A DNA stretch of 64,000 nt, taken from positions 186,001 through 250,000 of the forward strand of contig JADKFS010000010.1 in the NCBI GenBank assembly GCA_016717335.1, given 5' to 3'. A model generated the notes under the pieces. The model was not told where the DNA came from and ran no database searches. It was given only the letters and a program-made list of their open reading frames with translations. This DNA is from Candidatus Ribeiella danica. Its GTDB lineage: Bacteria; Chloroflexota; Chloroflexia; Chloroflexales; Roseiflexaceae. The position numbers and the translations under genes are program-made. The first letter of the stretch is position 1. Each line of letters begins with the position of its first letter. Shown here piece by piece: positions 43,155 through 52,267 of the stretch.

Positions 43155-44503
43155 TTACTCGTAGCGCAGCGCGTCGATCGGGTCGAGCTGCGCCGCGCTG
43201 CGGGCCGGCGCGATCCCGAAGAACAGCCCGATCGCCATCGCGAAGCCGACCGCCAGCGCCGCGGCGCCGAGGCTGGGCGCGGCCTTGATCAGGCCGGTCA
43301 GATTGACCGCCAGCGCGATCGCGATGCCCAGCGCCAGCCCGATCAGCGCGCCGAGCAGGCTGATCGTCAGCGCCTCGAGCATGAACTGGGTCAGGATGTC
43401 GCTCTCGCGCGCGCCGATCGCCTTGCGCAGGCCGATCTCGCGGGTGCGCTCGCGCACCGACACCAGCATGATGTTCATAATCCCGATGCCGCCGACCACC
43501 AGCGAGATCGCGGCGATCGCGCCCAGGAACAGCGTCAGCGTCTGGGTCGTCTGGACGACGCTGTTCAGGATGTCCTGCTGGTTGATCACGCTGAAGTCGT
43601 CGTTGTCGCCGCTGGCGGGCAGCTCGTGCCGGTCGCGCAGCGTCTGCTGGATCTCGCTCAGCGCGGCCGTCACGCTGTCGGCGTCTTTCGCCTGCACTGC
43701 AATGCTGGAGACCAGCGCCGCGCCGCCCTGGAGCGCCCGCCCGCCGAACAGCCGGCGCTGCGCGGTGCTGAGCGGCACGATCACGCCGTCGTCGCTCGAT
43801 CCGAAGCCGCTGCCGCCCTTCGACGCCAGCACGCCCGCGACCTTGAAGCTCTGGCCGCTGATGCGGAGCGACTGCCCCAGCGCGTCGCCGTCCGGGAACA
43901 GCGATGTGGCGACGTTCGCGCCCAGCACCACCAGGTTGGACATGCTGTTCACGTCCGATTCGGTGATGAACTCGCCCTCGGCAAGGCTGACGTTGTGGAC
44001 CACCAGGTAGGCCGGCTGCGCGCCGGTCACCTGGGCGTTGGTGTTCTGGCTGCCGGCGACGAGCTGGCCGAAGCCGTTGTACTCGGGCGAGACGAGCGTG
44101 GCGTCGGGCACGTTCTGCGGGTCGGCCAGCGCCTTGGCGTCCTCGGTGGTCAGCGTCTGGCTGCTGCCGACCTGCCCGCGCACGCCGCCGGAACTGCTCG
44201 CGCCGGAGCGGACGGTCAGCAGGTTAGCGCCGTTGGATGTGATGGTGGCGGTGATCGAGGCTTGCGACCCCTGGCCGATCGCCATCAGCGCGACGACCGC
44301 CGCCACGCCGATGATGATGCCGAGCGCCGTGAGCAGCGTGCGCAGCTTGTTGGCGGTCAGGCTCTTCAGCGCGATCTCGAACGTCTCCATCAGGCTGATC
44401 CCGCCGGCCTGCAGCGCGGCGATCTGCGGGTCGAGCTCGTCCGCAGGGATGGCGCCGTCCGCGCCGGCGCGGATCTCGTCTGGCGCGGTTGGGGTGATTG
44501 TGC

Positions 44504-44507
<4 letters not shown>
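43155..44507 (-). CDS. MacB-type ABC transporter permease
   Basis: A 450-residue permease of the MacB/FtsX class. First transmembrane helix after about 55 residues (LRTLLTALGIIIGVAAVVALMAIG), then a large extracytoplasmic MacB-PCD domain, and three C-terminal helices with the SVRERTREIGLRKAIGARESDIL cytoplasmic loop. The 45-residue N-terminal extension is acidic and Ala-rich. The ATG overlaps the ATPase stop by 4 bases. It works with the ATPase and the HlyD-type adaptor encoded upstream. Confidence 0.92.
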
Positions 44508-45301
<794 letters not shown>

Positions 45302-45317
45302 CTATCGCCTCCCGGCT

Positions 45318-45376
45318 CTCGGCGTTCAGCGTTCAGCGCTCAGCGTTCAGCGTTCAACGTTCAGCGTTCAACGTTC
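45318..45376. repeat. Heptamer tandem array (gttcagc x7-8)
   Basis: Seven to eight copies of gttcagc with variants gctcagc and gttcaac, between the adaptor and ATPase genes. Followed by the octamer array at 45397-45420. Confidence 0.8.
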
Positions 45377-45396
45377 CCAAGCCCCACTCAGCACTG

Positions 45397-45420
45397 CTCG
45401 TCACCTTGTCACCTTGTCAC
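45397..45420. repeat. Octamer tandem array (cttgtcac x3)
   Basis: ctcgtcac and two copies of cttgtcac, 3 bases from the stop of the HlyD-type adaptor gene. Same GTCA core as the arrays in the dispersed repeat. Confidence 0.75.
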
Positions 45421-45422
45421 CT

Positions 45423-47324
45423 TTAGAATCCCGGGGGTGGTCCGCCCGGGCCGCCGAAGTTGCCGCGGTTCGTGTTCTGCGTCGTGCTGGTGGTCGTGGT
45501 CGCTCGGGTCACCGACAGCAGGTCGCCCGGCTTGAGGCACTGCGCGCCGGTGTCGACACAGCTCGTGATCACCGTCTGGCCGTTGCTGACCGCGCCGGTC
45601 TCGACCTGCACGGTCACGGGGGTGCGCTGGCTGCCCTGCAGCACCGTGACGGTCTTGGTCGCGCCGGACGTCTGCACGGCGCGGCTCGGCACCAGGATGG
45701 CGTTGTCGATCTGCTGGATCTGAATTTCGGCGGTGGCGCTCATGCCGACCTTGATCGGCGCGTCGCCGGGATCGAACTCGACCTGCACCGGGTAGGTTAC
45801 CACATTCTGCGACACCGTCGCGGCCGGCGCGACAGTCGCGACCGTGCCCTTCAGCGTGACATTCGACACGGCATCGAAGGACAGCGCCACGGGCTGGCCA
45901 ACCTGGATCTTGGCCGCGTCGGTCTCGCTCAGGTTGACCTGCACGTGCAGCTTCGAGCGGTCGACGATCGTGACGGCCGCGCCGCCGCTGCTGGCGAGCG
46001 TCCCCTGCTGGACCGTGACTGCCGAGACCACGCCGTCGAACGGCGCCTTCAGCGTCGCCTGGTCGAGGTCGCGCTGGGCGGTGTCGACCTGCACCTGCGC
46101 CTGCAGCAGGCTGGCCTCGGCCGAGGCCATGTCGGCGTCGGTCGCGGGCGCGGTGAGCTTGTCGAGGCTGGCCTGCGCCTGCGCGACCTGCGCCTGGGAC
46201 TGGGCGATCTCGGCGACCGTGCCGCCCTGCTTCAGCTTGGTCAGGCTGGCCTGCGCCTGGATCGCCGACGCCTGGGCTTGCGCCAGGTCGCTTGCGCTTG
46301 GGTTCTTCAGCGTATCGAGCTGCAGCTGAGCATCCCGCAGCGACGCCTCGGCCTGCGCGATATCGGCGACCTCTTTCTGGCGGGCGACGTCGTAGGCGAC
46401 CTGGGCCTGCGTGACGGCGTTCTGGGCGCTGTCGAGCGAGGCCTGGGCCTGCACAAAGGCGTCGGCGTACTGCCGGCGCTGGGCGTCGTTCAGGTAGTTC
46501 TGCTTCTTCTTGCCGCTGGCGTCGGTGGTGGTCGGGTTGACCGGGTCGGTGCCCTCGTCCTGCACGTGCTGCCAGTTGTGCTGGGCCGTCGCGTACTTCG
46601 ACTGCGCCTGCGTGAGATTATTGACGGCGTTCTGCAGCGCGAGCTGGGCGTTGGTCTTGGACTGCGAGGCGCTGTCGCGGGTGAGCTGGAGCGATGTCTG
46701 CGCCTGGTCGACCTTGCTCTGCGCCGTGCTGAGATCGGCCGGCGACGGGTTCTTCAGGGCGTCGAGCTTGGCCTTGGCCGCGTCGAGCTGGGCCTGCGCG
46801 CTCTGGATATCGGCTTTGGTGGCCGTGCCGCTGCGGGTCTTGTCGAGCTGGGCCTTGGCGCTGTCCAGCGACGCCTGCGCGCTGGCGAGATCCTGCGGCG
46901 TGGTCGAGCCGTTCTTGGTCTGCTCCATCTTGGCCTGCGCGGCCTTCAGGTTGGCCTGGGCCTGCTGGAGCTGCAGCTGCAGGTCGCTCGGGTCGATCTG
47001 CGCAAGCGTCTGGCCGGCCTTGACCTGGTCGCCCACCCGCACGAGCACCGACGTCACCGTGCCGTCCTGCTGAAAGGGCAGCTCGACGGTGCGGGCCGCC
47101 GCGACCGAGCCGCTGCCGCTCACCGAGAGCACGAGCGCGCCCTGGCTGACCGTGGCGGTGGTCGTGGCGGTGGTCGTGGTCGCGCTGGCGCGCATGCGCC
47201 AGAAGACAATCGCCGCGATGGCGATCAGAATGATCGGGACGAGCACCCAGCGCGATCGCAGCCGCTTCAAGATCGGCGCGCCCGAGCGATCGCGTGGGCT
47301 GGGAAATGGGGCAGAGAGACGCAT
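45423..47324 (-). CDS. HlyD-family membrane-fusion/adaptor protein
   Basis: A 633-residue adaptor for the MacB-type exporter. Start at 47324 (MRLSAPFPSPRDRSG) with GGAGG upstream. One N-terminal membrane anchor (WVLVPIILIAIAAIVFW), a biotinyl-lipoyl domain split around a very long coiled-coil hairpin (about residues 100-440, with repeated A-L-Q-A-Q-A-S-L heptads), then a beta-barrel domain (LHVQVNLSETDAAKIQVGQPV) and a C-terminal domain ending in N-R-G-N-F and a Gly/Pro-rich tail. The coiled coil is about three times longer than in E. coli MacA. If the host has one membrane, the coil must cross the wall. Promoter region at 47410-47440 is AT-rich. Confidence 0.9.
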   Translation of the reverse strand: MRLSAPFPSPRDRSGAPILKRLRSRWVLVPIILIAIAAIVFWRMRASATTTTATTTATVSQGALVLSVSGSGSVAAARTVELPFQQDGTVTSVLVRVGDQVKAGQTLAQIDPSDLQLQLQQAQANLKAAQAKMEQTKNGSTTPQDLASAQASLDSAKAQLDKTRSGTATKADIQSAQAQLDAAKAKLDALKNPSPADLSTAQSKVDQAQTSLQLTRDSASQSKTNAQLALQNAVNNLTQAQSKYATAQHNWQHVQDEGTDPVNPTTTDASGKKKQNYLNDAQRRQYADAFVQAQASLDSAQNAVTQAQVAYDVARQKEVADIAQAEASLRDAQLQLDTLKNPSASDLAQAQASAIQAQASLTKLKQGGTVAEIAQSQAQVAQAQASLDKLTAPATDADMASAEASLLQAQVQVDTAQRDLDQATLKAPFDGVVSAVTVQQGTLASSGGAAVTIVDRSKLHVQVNLSETDAAKIQVGQPVALSFDAVSNVTLKGTVATVAPAATVSQNVVTYPVQVEFDPGDAPIKVGMSATAEIQIQQIDNAILVPSRAVQTSGATKTVTVLQGSQRTPVTVQVETGAVSNGQTVITSCVDTGAQCLKPGDLLSVTRATTTTSTTQNTNRGNFGGPGGPPPGF

Positions 47325-47514
47325 AGCGCAAACCTCCGTAGCTGGAGCGCCGCCGCCCAAGTGCACGGATCGGGGCGGCCGCCGATAGCTCCATCGTATC
47401 AGAAACTTTTTCAGAAATTGTTAAGAAGTGATAGCGAGAGTATGAGGTTCGCACATGATACCTTCATCCCTTGCCCCCTTCCCCAAGGTGAAGGGAAAGG
47501 GAGGTTAACCTACC

Positions 47515-47596
47515 GGCATCAGGGTGCGGGCGCATAGCGCCCGCACCCTGATGCCGAGAATCTGACCCCCTGCCCTAGCAGGGGAGGGGCTACGGG
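47515..47596. repeat. Two-hairpin element, family H2, copy 1
   Basis: A 19-bp perfect hairpin with loop ATA (47515-47555, ggcatcagggtgcgggcgc arms) is followed at about 47566-47590 by a ccccctgc/gcagggg hairpin and then the conserved tail ggggtatctggcaagcgaac...cgcacgaa to about 47632. The same order occurs at 52147-52260 with compensatory changes in the first stem. It lies between the divergent adaptor and HhH genes, in a 480-base gap that also holds an AT-rich promoter-like part (47640-47800). Confidence 0.78.
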
Positions 47597-47705
47597 GGTG
47601 GGGTATCTGGCAAGCGAACGACTTCGCACGAAAACCTTCTACTTGAAAAAGAATAGCATCATACTGTCCACATTACTTCCTAACAATATCTGAAGATGTT
47701 CCTGG

Positions 47706-47711
47706 TATGAT
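47706..47711 (+). promoter_or_regulatory. Candidate -10 for the HhH lipoprotein gene
   Basis: TATGAT about 94 bases before the ATG at 47805, in an AT-rich stretch. No clear -35. Confidence 0.3.
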
Positions 47712-47804
47712 AGGCAATATTGCAGCGGAACGCATGTTGCCAGTGGCAGCGATACTGTTCGGCAACACTGCCGACAAGACTGATCAGGAAAGGATAGCGA
47801 ACCA

Positions 47805-48452
47805 ATGAGGCGTGAGATGAGAGTGTTCTTGACGATGGCGACGACCGTGCTGATGGCGGTCGTGCTGATAGCCTGTGGCGGGACCACGACGCCGACAGGC
47901 AGCTCTGCGCAGCCGACCGCTGCGAGCGTGCGCGAGCCGACGGCGGCGGCCGGCGGCGCCGCGACGCTGCCGACCGGCGCGCCGGCCGCGGCGACTGCGG
48001 CTGCGGATACCGCGACCGCTCCCGCGACGACCGCGCCGGCGGCCGCGACAACCGCCCCTGCGCCAGCGGCGACCACCAACACCAAGCTCAACCTGAACGA
48101 GGCGACCGACCAGGAGTTTATGAGCGCGATCCCGAACATGGGCAGCCGCATGGTGCGGGAGTTCCTCGAGTATCGCCCCTACGTCAGCATCCAGCAGTTC
48201 CGTAAGGAGATCGGCAAGTACGTCAGCGCCGAGGAAGTGGCGGCGTACGAGCAGTACGTGTATGTCCCGGTCGACGTGGACCAGGCCGACGCGGCGACGC
48301 TGCAGCAGCTGCCGGGCGTCGACGCGGCGACCGCCGACGCGCTGATCGCGGGCCGGCCGTATGGCTCCAACCAGGCATTTCTCACCAAGCTGGCCGAGAG
48401 CGTCCCCAGCGCCGACCTGACTCTGGTCGAGTCGTACCTGGCCGCGAAGTAA
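47805..48452 (+). CDS. Secreted lipoprotein with helix-hairpin-helix domain
   Basis: A 215-residue protein. Signal peptide MRREMRVFLTMATTVLMAVVLIACGG with lipobox LIAC, so Cys24 would be lipidated. An Ala/Thr/Pro-rich linker (about 27-92) carries the C-terminal domain outside the membrane. LNLNEATDQEFMSAIPNMGSRMVREFLEYRPYVSIQQFRKEIG is a ComEA-type helix-hairpin-helix; a second copy of the motif (VDVDQADAATLQQLPGVDAATADALIAGRPY) follows. HhH domains of this type often bind DNA, as ComEA does in natural competence. A 16-bp hairpin follows the stop. No other competence gene is in the window. Confidence 0.85.
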   Translation: MRREMRVFLTMATTVLMAVVLIACGGTTTPTGSSAQPTAASVREPTAAAGGAATLPTGAPAAATAAADTATAPATTAPAAATTAPAPAATTNTKLNLNEATDQEFMSAIPNMGSRMVREFLEYRPYVSIQQFRKEIGKYVSAEEVAAYEQYVYVPVDVDQADAATLQQLPGVDAATADALIAGRPYGSNQAFLTKLAESVPSADLTLVESYLAAK

Positions 48453-48460
48453 ATGGACCT

Positions 48461-48495
48461 GGGGTGCGGGCGCGGCTTCGCCGCGCCCGCACCCC
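48461..48495. terminator. 16-bp perfect hairpin after the HhH lipoprotein gene
   Basis: Arms of 16 bases (GGGGTGCGGGCGCGGC) with a TTC loop, 8 bases after the stop. No T run. Same style as the hairpin at 33692-33726. Confidence 0.6.
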
Positions 48496-48599
48496 ACCGC
48501 TAAGCAAATTTGGAGGGACGAAGTTCCGCCATGAATCTTCTTTCTGGCCGCGACCGGCCCGCAATCAACCTGAAAAAGAGCTTTAGGAAACAGGATCAC

Positions 48600-49049
48600 A
48601 TGGAGATGACAATCGTCGAGCGGCGGCTGCGGGTGTTCTTGCTCGGGCTGGCCGGGTTCATGTGCGCCGGCACAGTCGTCGAGCTGCTGCTCGCCAAGCA
48701 CACCGAGACCGCGATCCAGCTGATACCCTTTGTGCTGTGCGGGCTGGGGCTCATTGCGGTGATAGCCGCGCTGCTGCGCCCGCGCCGCGGCACGCTCGTC
48801 GCGCTGCGGGTGGTGATGGGCTTGCTGATCGCCGGGAGCCTGCTGGGCGTCTACGAGCATGTCGAGCACAACCTGGAGTTCGCGCTGGAGATCCGGCCGA
48901 ATGCCGCGCTCAGCGACATCTGGTTCAAGGGGCTCAGCGGGGCGAACCCGCTGCTGGCCCCCGGCATTCTGTCGCTGGCGGCCGTGATCGCGATCGCGGC
49001 GACCTACTATCATCCGGCGCTCGGGAAGCGCCCGGTCGACCCGCGCTGA
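48600..49049 (+). CDS. Small four-helix membrane protein between HhH lipoprotein and ApbE
   Basis: A 149-residue membrane protein. The start at 48600 (MEMTIVERRLRVFLLGLAGF) follows an AGGATCAC context; MNLLSGRD at 48531 would add 23 residues of hydrophilic leader. Four hydrophobic segments: 8-28, 40-60, 68-90 and about 125-142. YEHVEHNLEFALEIRPN forms a charged loop between helices 3 and 4. Family not recognised. It is 76 bases ahead of apbE and likely in its operon, so it could be part of a membrane redox system, but it lacks an FMN-attachment motif. Confidence 0.68.
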   Translation: MEMTIVERRLRVFLLGLAGFMCAGTVVELLLAKHTETAIQLIPFVLCGLGLIAVIAALLRPRRGTLVALRVVMGLLIAGSLLGVYEHVEHNLEFALEIRPNAALSDIWFKGLSGANPLLAPGILSLAAVIAIAATYYHPALGKRPVDPR

Positions 49050-49125
49050 CCCGGCGCCATAGAGGGATCGGTTGGAACGCAGCAGGAGATCGCGGCCAGT
49101 TGCTGGCCGCGCGCAGAGGTGAGTG

Positions 49126-50139
49126 ATGCAAGAGCTTCGATTTCGCGCGATGGGCTGCCAGATGCTCGCGGTGATCGACCGCGACGACGGGCCGGCCGGC
49201 GCGCAGCTGACGGAGGTGCCCGGCTGGTTCGAGGAGTGGGAGCAGCAGCTCAGCCGCTTCCGCGCCGACAGCGACCTGGCGCAGCTCAACGCCGCCGCCG
49301 GGCGGCCGCGCGTGGTGCGCCCGGTCCTGTGGGAGGTGATCCGCATCGCGCTCCAGGCCGCCCGCGAGAGCGACGGCCTGGTCCGGCCGACCATGCTCGG
49401 CGCGCTGGAGGCGGCCGGCTACGACCGCTCGTTCGACGCGCTCGACCGCGACTCGGCGGCCGCGGCGCCCGCGAGCACGGCGCGGGGCGAGCGCCGTGGC
49501 CTCTGGGGCGCGCGGCCCGCCCCGCCCGACTGGAGCGCGATCGCGCTGGACCGGCGCACCCACAGCGTGGCGCTGCCGGCCGGGGTGCGGCTCGACCTCG
49601 GCGGCGTGGCGAAGGGGTGGGCCGCCGACCGCGCCGCGCGGCAGCTGGCCGCCACCGGCCCAGCGCTGGTGGACGCCGGCGGCGACATCGTCGTGAGCGG
49701 GCCGATGGCCGACGGCTCGCCCTGGCCGATCGCGATCGCCAACCCGTTCGCGCCAGACGCCACGGTTGGCGCTCTGCTGATCTACTTCGGCGCGGTGGCC
49801 ACCTCCGGGCGCGACTACCGGCGCTGGCGGCGCGGCGGCGTGGAGCAGCACCATATCATCGACCCGCGCACCGGCCAGCCGGCCGAGACGGATGTCCTGT
49901 CCGCCACCGTCGTCGCCGCCGACGGCCCGTCCGCCGAGGCGGCCGCGAAGGTGGCGCTCATCCTGGGCAGCCGCGACGGCCTGGCCTGGCTGGATGCCCG
50001 CCCGACGCTGGCCGGGCTGCTCGTGCTGGACGACGGGCGCGTGCTGAGCAGCCGCCGGCTAGGCCCCTACCTGGACCAGACGCCGCTGCCCGCGAGCGCG
50101 GCCAGCGCGGCGCCTGCCATGGCACCTGCTGGTAGCTGA
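49126..50139 (+). CDS. apbE: ApbE-type FAD:protein FMN transferase
   Basis: A 337-residue flavin transferase, which attaches FMN through a phosphoester to Thr or Ser of target flavoproteins in the extracytoplasmic part of the membrane. AGAGGTGAG lies upstream of the ATG at 49126. RFRAMGCQMLAV, FEEWEQQLSRFRADSDLAQLN, LDLGGVAKGWAADRA (Mg/FAD site), ALVDAGGDIVVSG and HHIIDPRTGQPAETDVLSATVVA are family motifs. A 20-residue Ala/Pro tail ends it. No signal peptide or lipobox is visible, unlike secreted ApbE. No target with a [S/D]GA[T/S]-type motif was found in the two upstream genes. Confidence 0.93.
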   Translation: MQELRFRAMGCQMLAVIDRDDGPAGAQLTEVPGWFEEWEQQLSRFRADSDLAQLNAAAGRPRVVRPVLWEVIRIALQAARESDGLVRPTMLGALEAAGYDRSFDALDRDSAAAAPASTARGERRGLWGARPAPPDWSAIALDRRTHSVALPAGVRLDLGGVAKGWAADRAARQLAATGPALVDAGGDIVVSGPMADGSPWPIAIANPFAPDATVGALLIYFGAVATSGRDYRRWRRGGVEQHHIIDPRTGQPAETDVLSATVVAADGPSAEAAAKVALILGSRDGLAWLDARPTLAGLLVLDDGRVLSSRRLGPYLDQTPLPASAASAAPAMAPAGS

Positions 50140-50227
50140 AGGTCATATTTTTTGCCTCATCCCCTCCCCTGGAAGGGGAGGGGCGGGGGCTTTCGGGGGT
50201 ACATGGCGCCGCCGTGCGCCGAATCAC

Positions 50228-50360
50228 CCCACCCCCTGCCCCTGCCAGGGCCGAGGGAAACGGTAGCTCGGCACGGGGTTTCGGCTCCGCCGAAACCCCG
50301 TGCCGAGCCAATAATTCCCCCTCTCCCAACTGGAGAGGGGGGCAGGGGGTGAGGGCCTGT
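50228..50360. repeat. Perfect 20-bp hairpin in conserved context, family H1, copy 2
   Basis: The hairpin itself is 50266-50308 (TCC loop); the context starts with accccctgcccctgcc and ends with aataattccccctctccc and ggcagggggtgaggg. Copy 1 is at 26662-26795. The rest of the 301-base gap between apbE and the MttB gene contains cccctcccctgg/ccaggggagggg-type and cccccgaaaggggg hairpins only. Confidence 0.8.
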
Positions 50361-50440
50361 AGGGTATCAGCATGCGCTGGAGAAAAAACCCACCCCCGAA
50401 AGGGGGTCGGGGGGTGGGGTGATCCTACCAGATTCAGGAG

Positions 50441-51973
50441 TCAGCGCTGGCGCGCCCGCCGCCGCGCCGCGCGCGGATCATCGGGCGGCGCCGCACCCCT
50501 GAGAGCGGGCGGCAGCACATCGGGCAGCGCGGCGCCCGGCTCGACCATCCCGGCTCGGATGATCCGCAGCATCTCGGCCTCGACGGCCGGGTCGGTGTCG
50601 GGTGACACAAACGCCGCCAGGCGCCGGTCGACCTCGGCGCTCGCGCGCTGGATCAGGTCCTGGCCGCCGGCCTTGGCGAACTGCTCGCGGTTGGTGCGGT
50701 CGTAGACCGGGCCGGGCAGGTACAGCTCCTGCTGCCAGTACTTCAAGGTATGCTCGTGCGTGAGCAGGTGCTTCTCGGCCAGCAGGCCGCGCACCAGGTC
50801 GATCGTCGGCAGATCGTCCTTCACCGCCAGGTCGCGCACGAAGTGCAGCGCCTGCGCGCACAGCTCGTCGTCCAGCACCAGCTTCGGCAGGCTGAAGGTC
50901 AGCACGTAGTCCAGCATCCCCGGGCCAGAGACCGAGTTCACGCCCGCCAGGGCCGCCAGCAGCGCGCTGCCGAACGTCTCGGCGCCGGCCTGCGCGTCGA
51001 TCAGCTTGCCGTCGCCCAGCGCCATGTAGCTCTGCGTCGGCAGGCCCAGCTGCTTGGCGACCGCGACGTAGGCCGCGTCGAGGTACAGCGCCTCAATCGC
51101 GGCCATGGGCGACTGGGCCGTCTTCATGTGGAACGTCGCCGGCGCGCCCCCGAATAGCACCGGCGCGCCCGGCCGGACCAACTGGGCCATCACGATGCCC
51201 GCCAGCACGTCGGCGGTGTGAAACACCGTCGCTCCCAGCAGCGTGACCGGCGCGATCAGGCCCATCAGGGTGACCGGCACGATCTCCACCGGGATGCCGT
51301 ACTCCAGGCAGTCCAGCAGGTTCTGGCAGGAATCCTCGCCGTAGCGGAAGAAGCCGGTCGCCGTGATCGTGAAGATCGAGAGCGGCCGGGCGATCAGGTC
51401 GGCGCGGTCACGGCGGAACAGCTGCATGATCTCGGCCATGCGCGGCACGCCGTGCTCGGTGAACGCGCCGCTCACGATCGGCTTCTGCGAGTTGAGCAGC
51501 GACAGGTACAGGCGCCAGGCGTCGCTCACCTGCGGCTCGATATCGTTGGTCGAGAAGGCGGTGGCGAGGTACGCGATGTGCTCCAGCCCGTCGCAGACGC
51601 GCACGTACTCGATGAAGTCGCGCGTGTTGGCCAGGCGCGTCTCGCCGGTGCGGTGGTCGAGGATCTTCAGGCCGCTCGACCCGGGGACGAAGTGAACCCG
51701 GTCGCCGCCGAGCACGGCGTGCGGCTGGCCATCGCGCGTGAACAGCGTCAGCTCGCGCGGCGCAGTCGCGAGCGCGCGGTCGACCACGTCGGGCGGGAAG
51801 AGCACGCGCTCGCCGTCCCCGACCGTGTCCCTGGTGGCCAGGCCGAGGTCGAGCAGGCGCCGGCGCAGCCCCTGACCGCGCACCTCGATGCCGATCTCGG
51901 CTAAGATGTGCTTGGCCTCATCCAGCACGCGGGCGATCAGCTCGCCGGAGATGACCTGCAGCGTCGGTCGCAT
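50441..51973 (-). CDS. MttB-family methyltransferase (non-pyrrolysine)
   Basis: A 510-residue member of the trimethylamine methyltransferase MttB superfamily, TIM-barrel proteins that pass a methyl group from a quaternary or tertiary amine to a cobalamin protein. Features: VISGELIARVLDEAKHILAEIGIEV (N-terminal helix), FVPGSSGLKILDHRTGETRLANTRDF, PIVSGAFTEHGVPRM, LMGLIAPVTLLGATVFHTADVLAGIV, PVLFGGAPATFHMKTAQSPMAAIEALY and FGSALLAALAGVNSVSGPGML. No in-frame amber codon, so it is of the MtgB/MtxB non-pyrrolysine group, for example on glycine betaine or proline betaine. A cobalamin partner is not seen nearby. It shares an N-methyl-amine theme with the TMADH-family gene at 30.7 kb. Confidence 0.88.
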   Translation of the reverse strand: MRPTLQVISGELIARVLDEAKHILAEIGIEVRGQGLRRRLLDLGLATRDTVGDGERVLFPPDVVDRALATAPRELTLFTRDGQPHAVLGGDRVHFVPGSSGLKILDHRTGETRLANTRDFIEYVRVCDGLEHIAYLATAFSTNDIEPQVSDAWRLYLSLLNSQKPIVSGAFTEHGVPRMAEIMQLFRRDRADLIARPLSIFTITATGFFRYGEDSCQNLLDCLEYGIPVEIVPVTLMGLIAPVTLLGATVFHTADVLAGIVMAQLVRPGAPVLFGGAPATFHMKTAQSPMAAIEALYLDAAYVAVAKQLGLPTQSYMALGDGKLIDAQAGAETFGSALLAALAGVNSVSGPGMLDYVLTFSLPKLVLDDELCAQALHFVRDLAVKDDLPTIDLVRGLLAEKHLLTHEHTLKYWQQELYLPGPVYDRTNREQFAKAGGQDLIQRASAEVDRRLAAFVSPDTDPAVEAEMLRIIRAGMVEPGAALPDVLPPALRGAAPPDDPRAARRRARQR

Positions 51974-52146
51974 CGTTTACACCAATTGCTAGATCGTCTA
52001 CCTGGGCGCCGCGGAGCGATCGGCTGCGATGCGCCCCACGAGGCGCTCATTGTAAACGAGCCGTAGCATATGATCAAGATGATGTGTTTTCGGGGGCAGC
52101 GCGCCGCTGCGCCGCGCTGTCAGGTGTTTGCCCGCACCGGACAGTC

Positions 52147-52260
52147 GGCATCAGGGAGTGGCGGCACAGCGGCCGCTCCCTGATGCCAAGAATATCGCCC
52201 GCTCCTCTGCCAGAGGAGCGGGCGAGGTATCCAGCGGGCGAACCGCCTCGCACGAATCTG
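52147..52260. repeat. Two-hairpin element, family H2, copy 2
   Basis: First hairpin 52147-52187 with loop ACA; second hairpin 52196-52224 with 13-bp arms (CGCCCGCTCCTCT) and loop GCC; then the conserved tail to 52260. It lies directly downstream of the sensor kinase stop (52268, read leftward), so it could act in 3'-end formation of that mRNA. Confidence 0.78.
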
Positions 52261-52267
52261 CCGGCCG

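Noticed and set aside
47784..49394. 536-codon minus-strand frame across the HhH and membrane-protein genes
   Set aside because: Antisense to genes with signal peptide, lipobox and transmembrane segments; Arg/Gly-rich without motifs.
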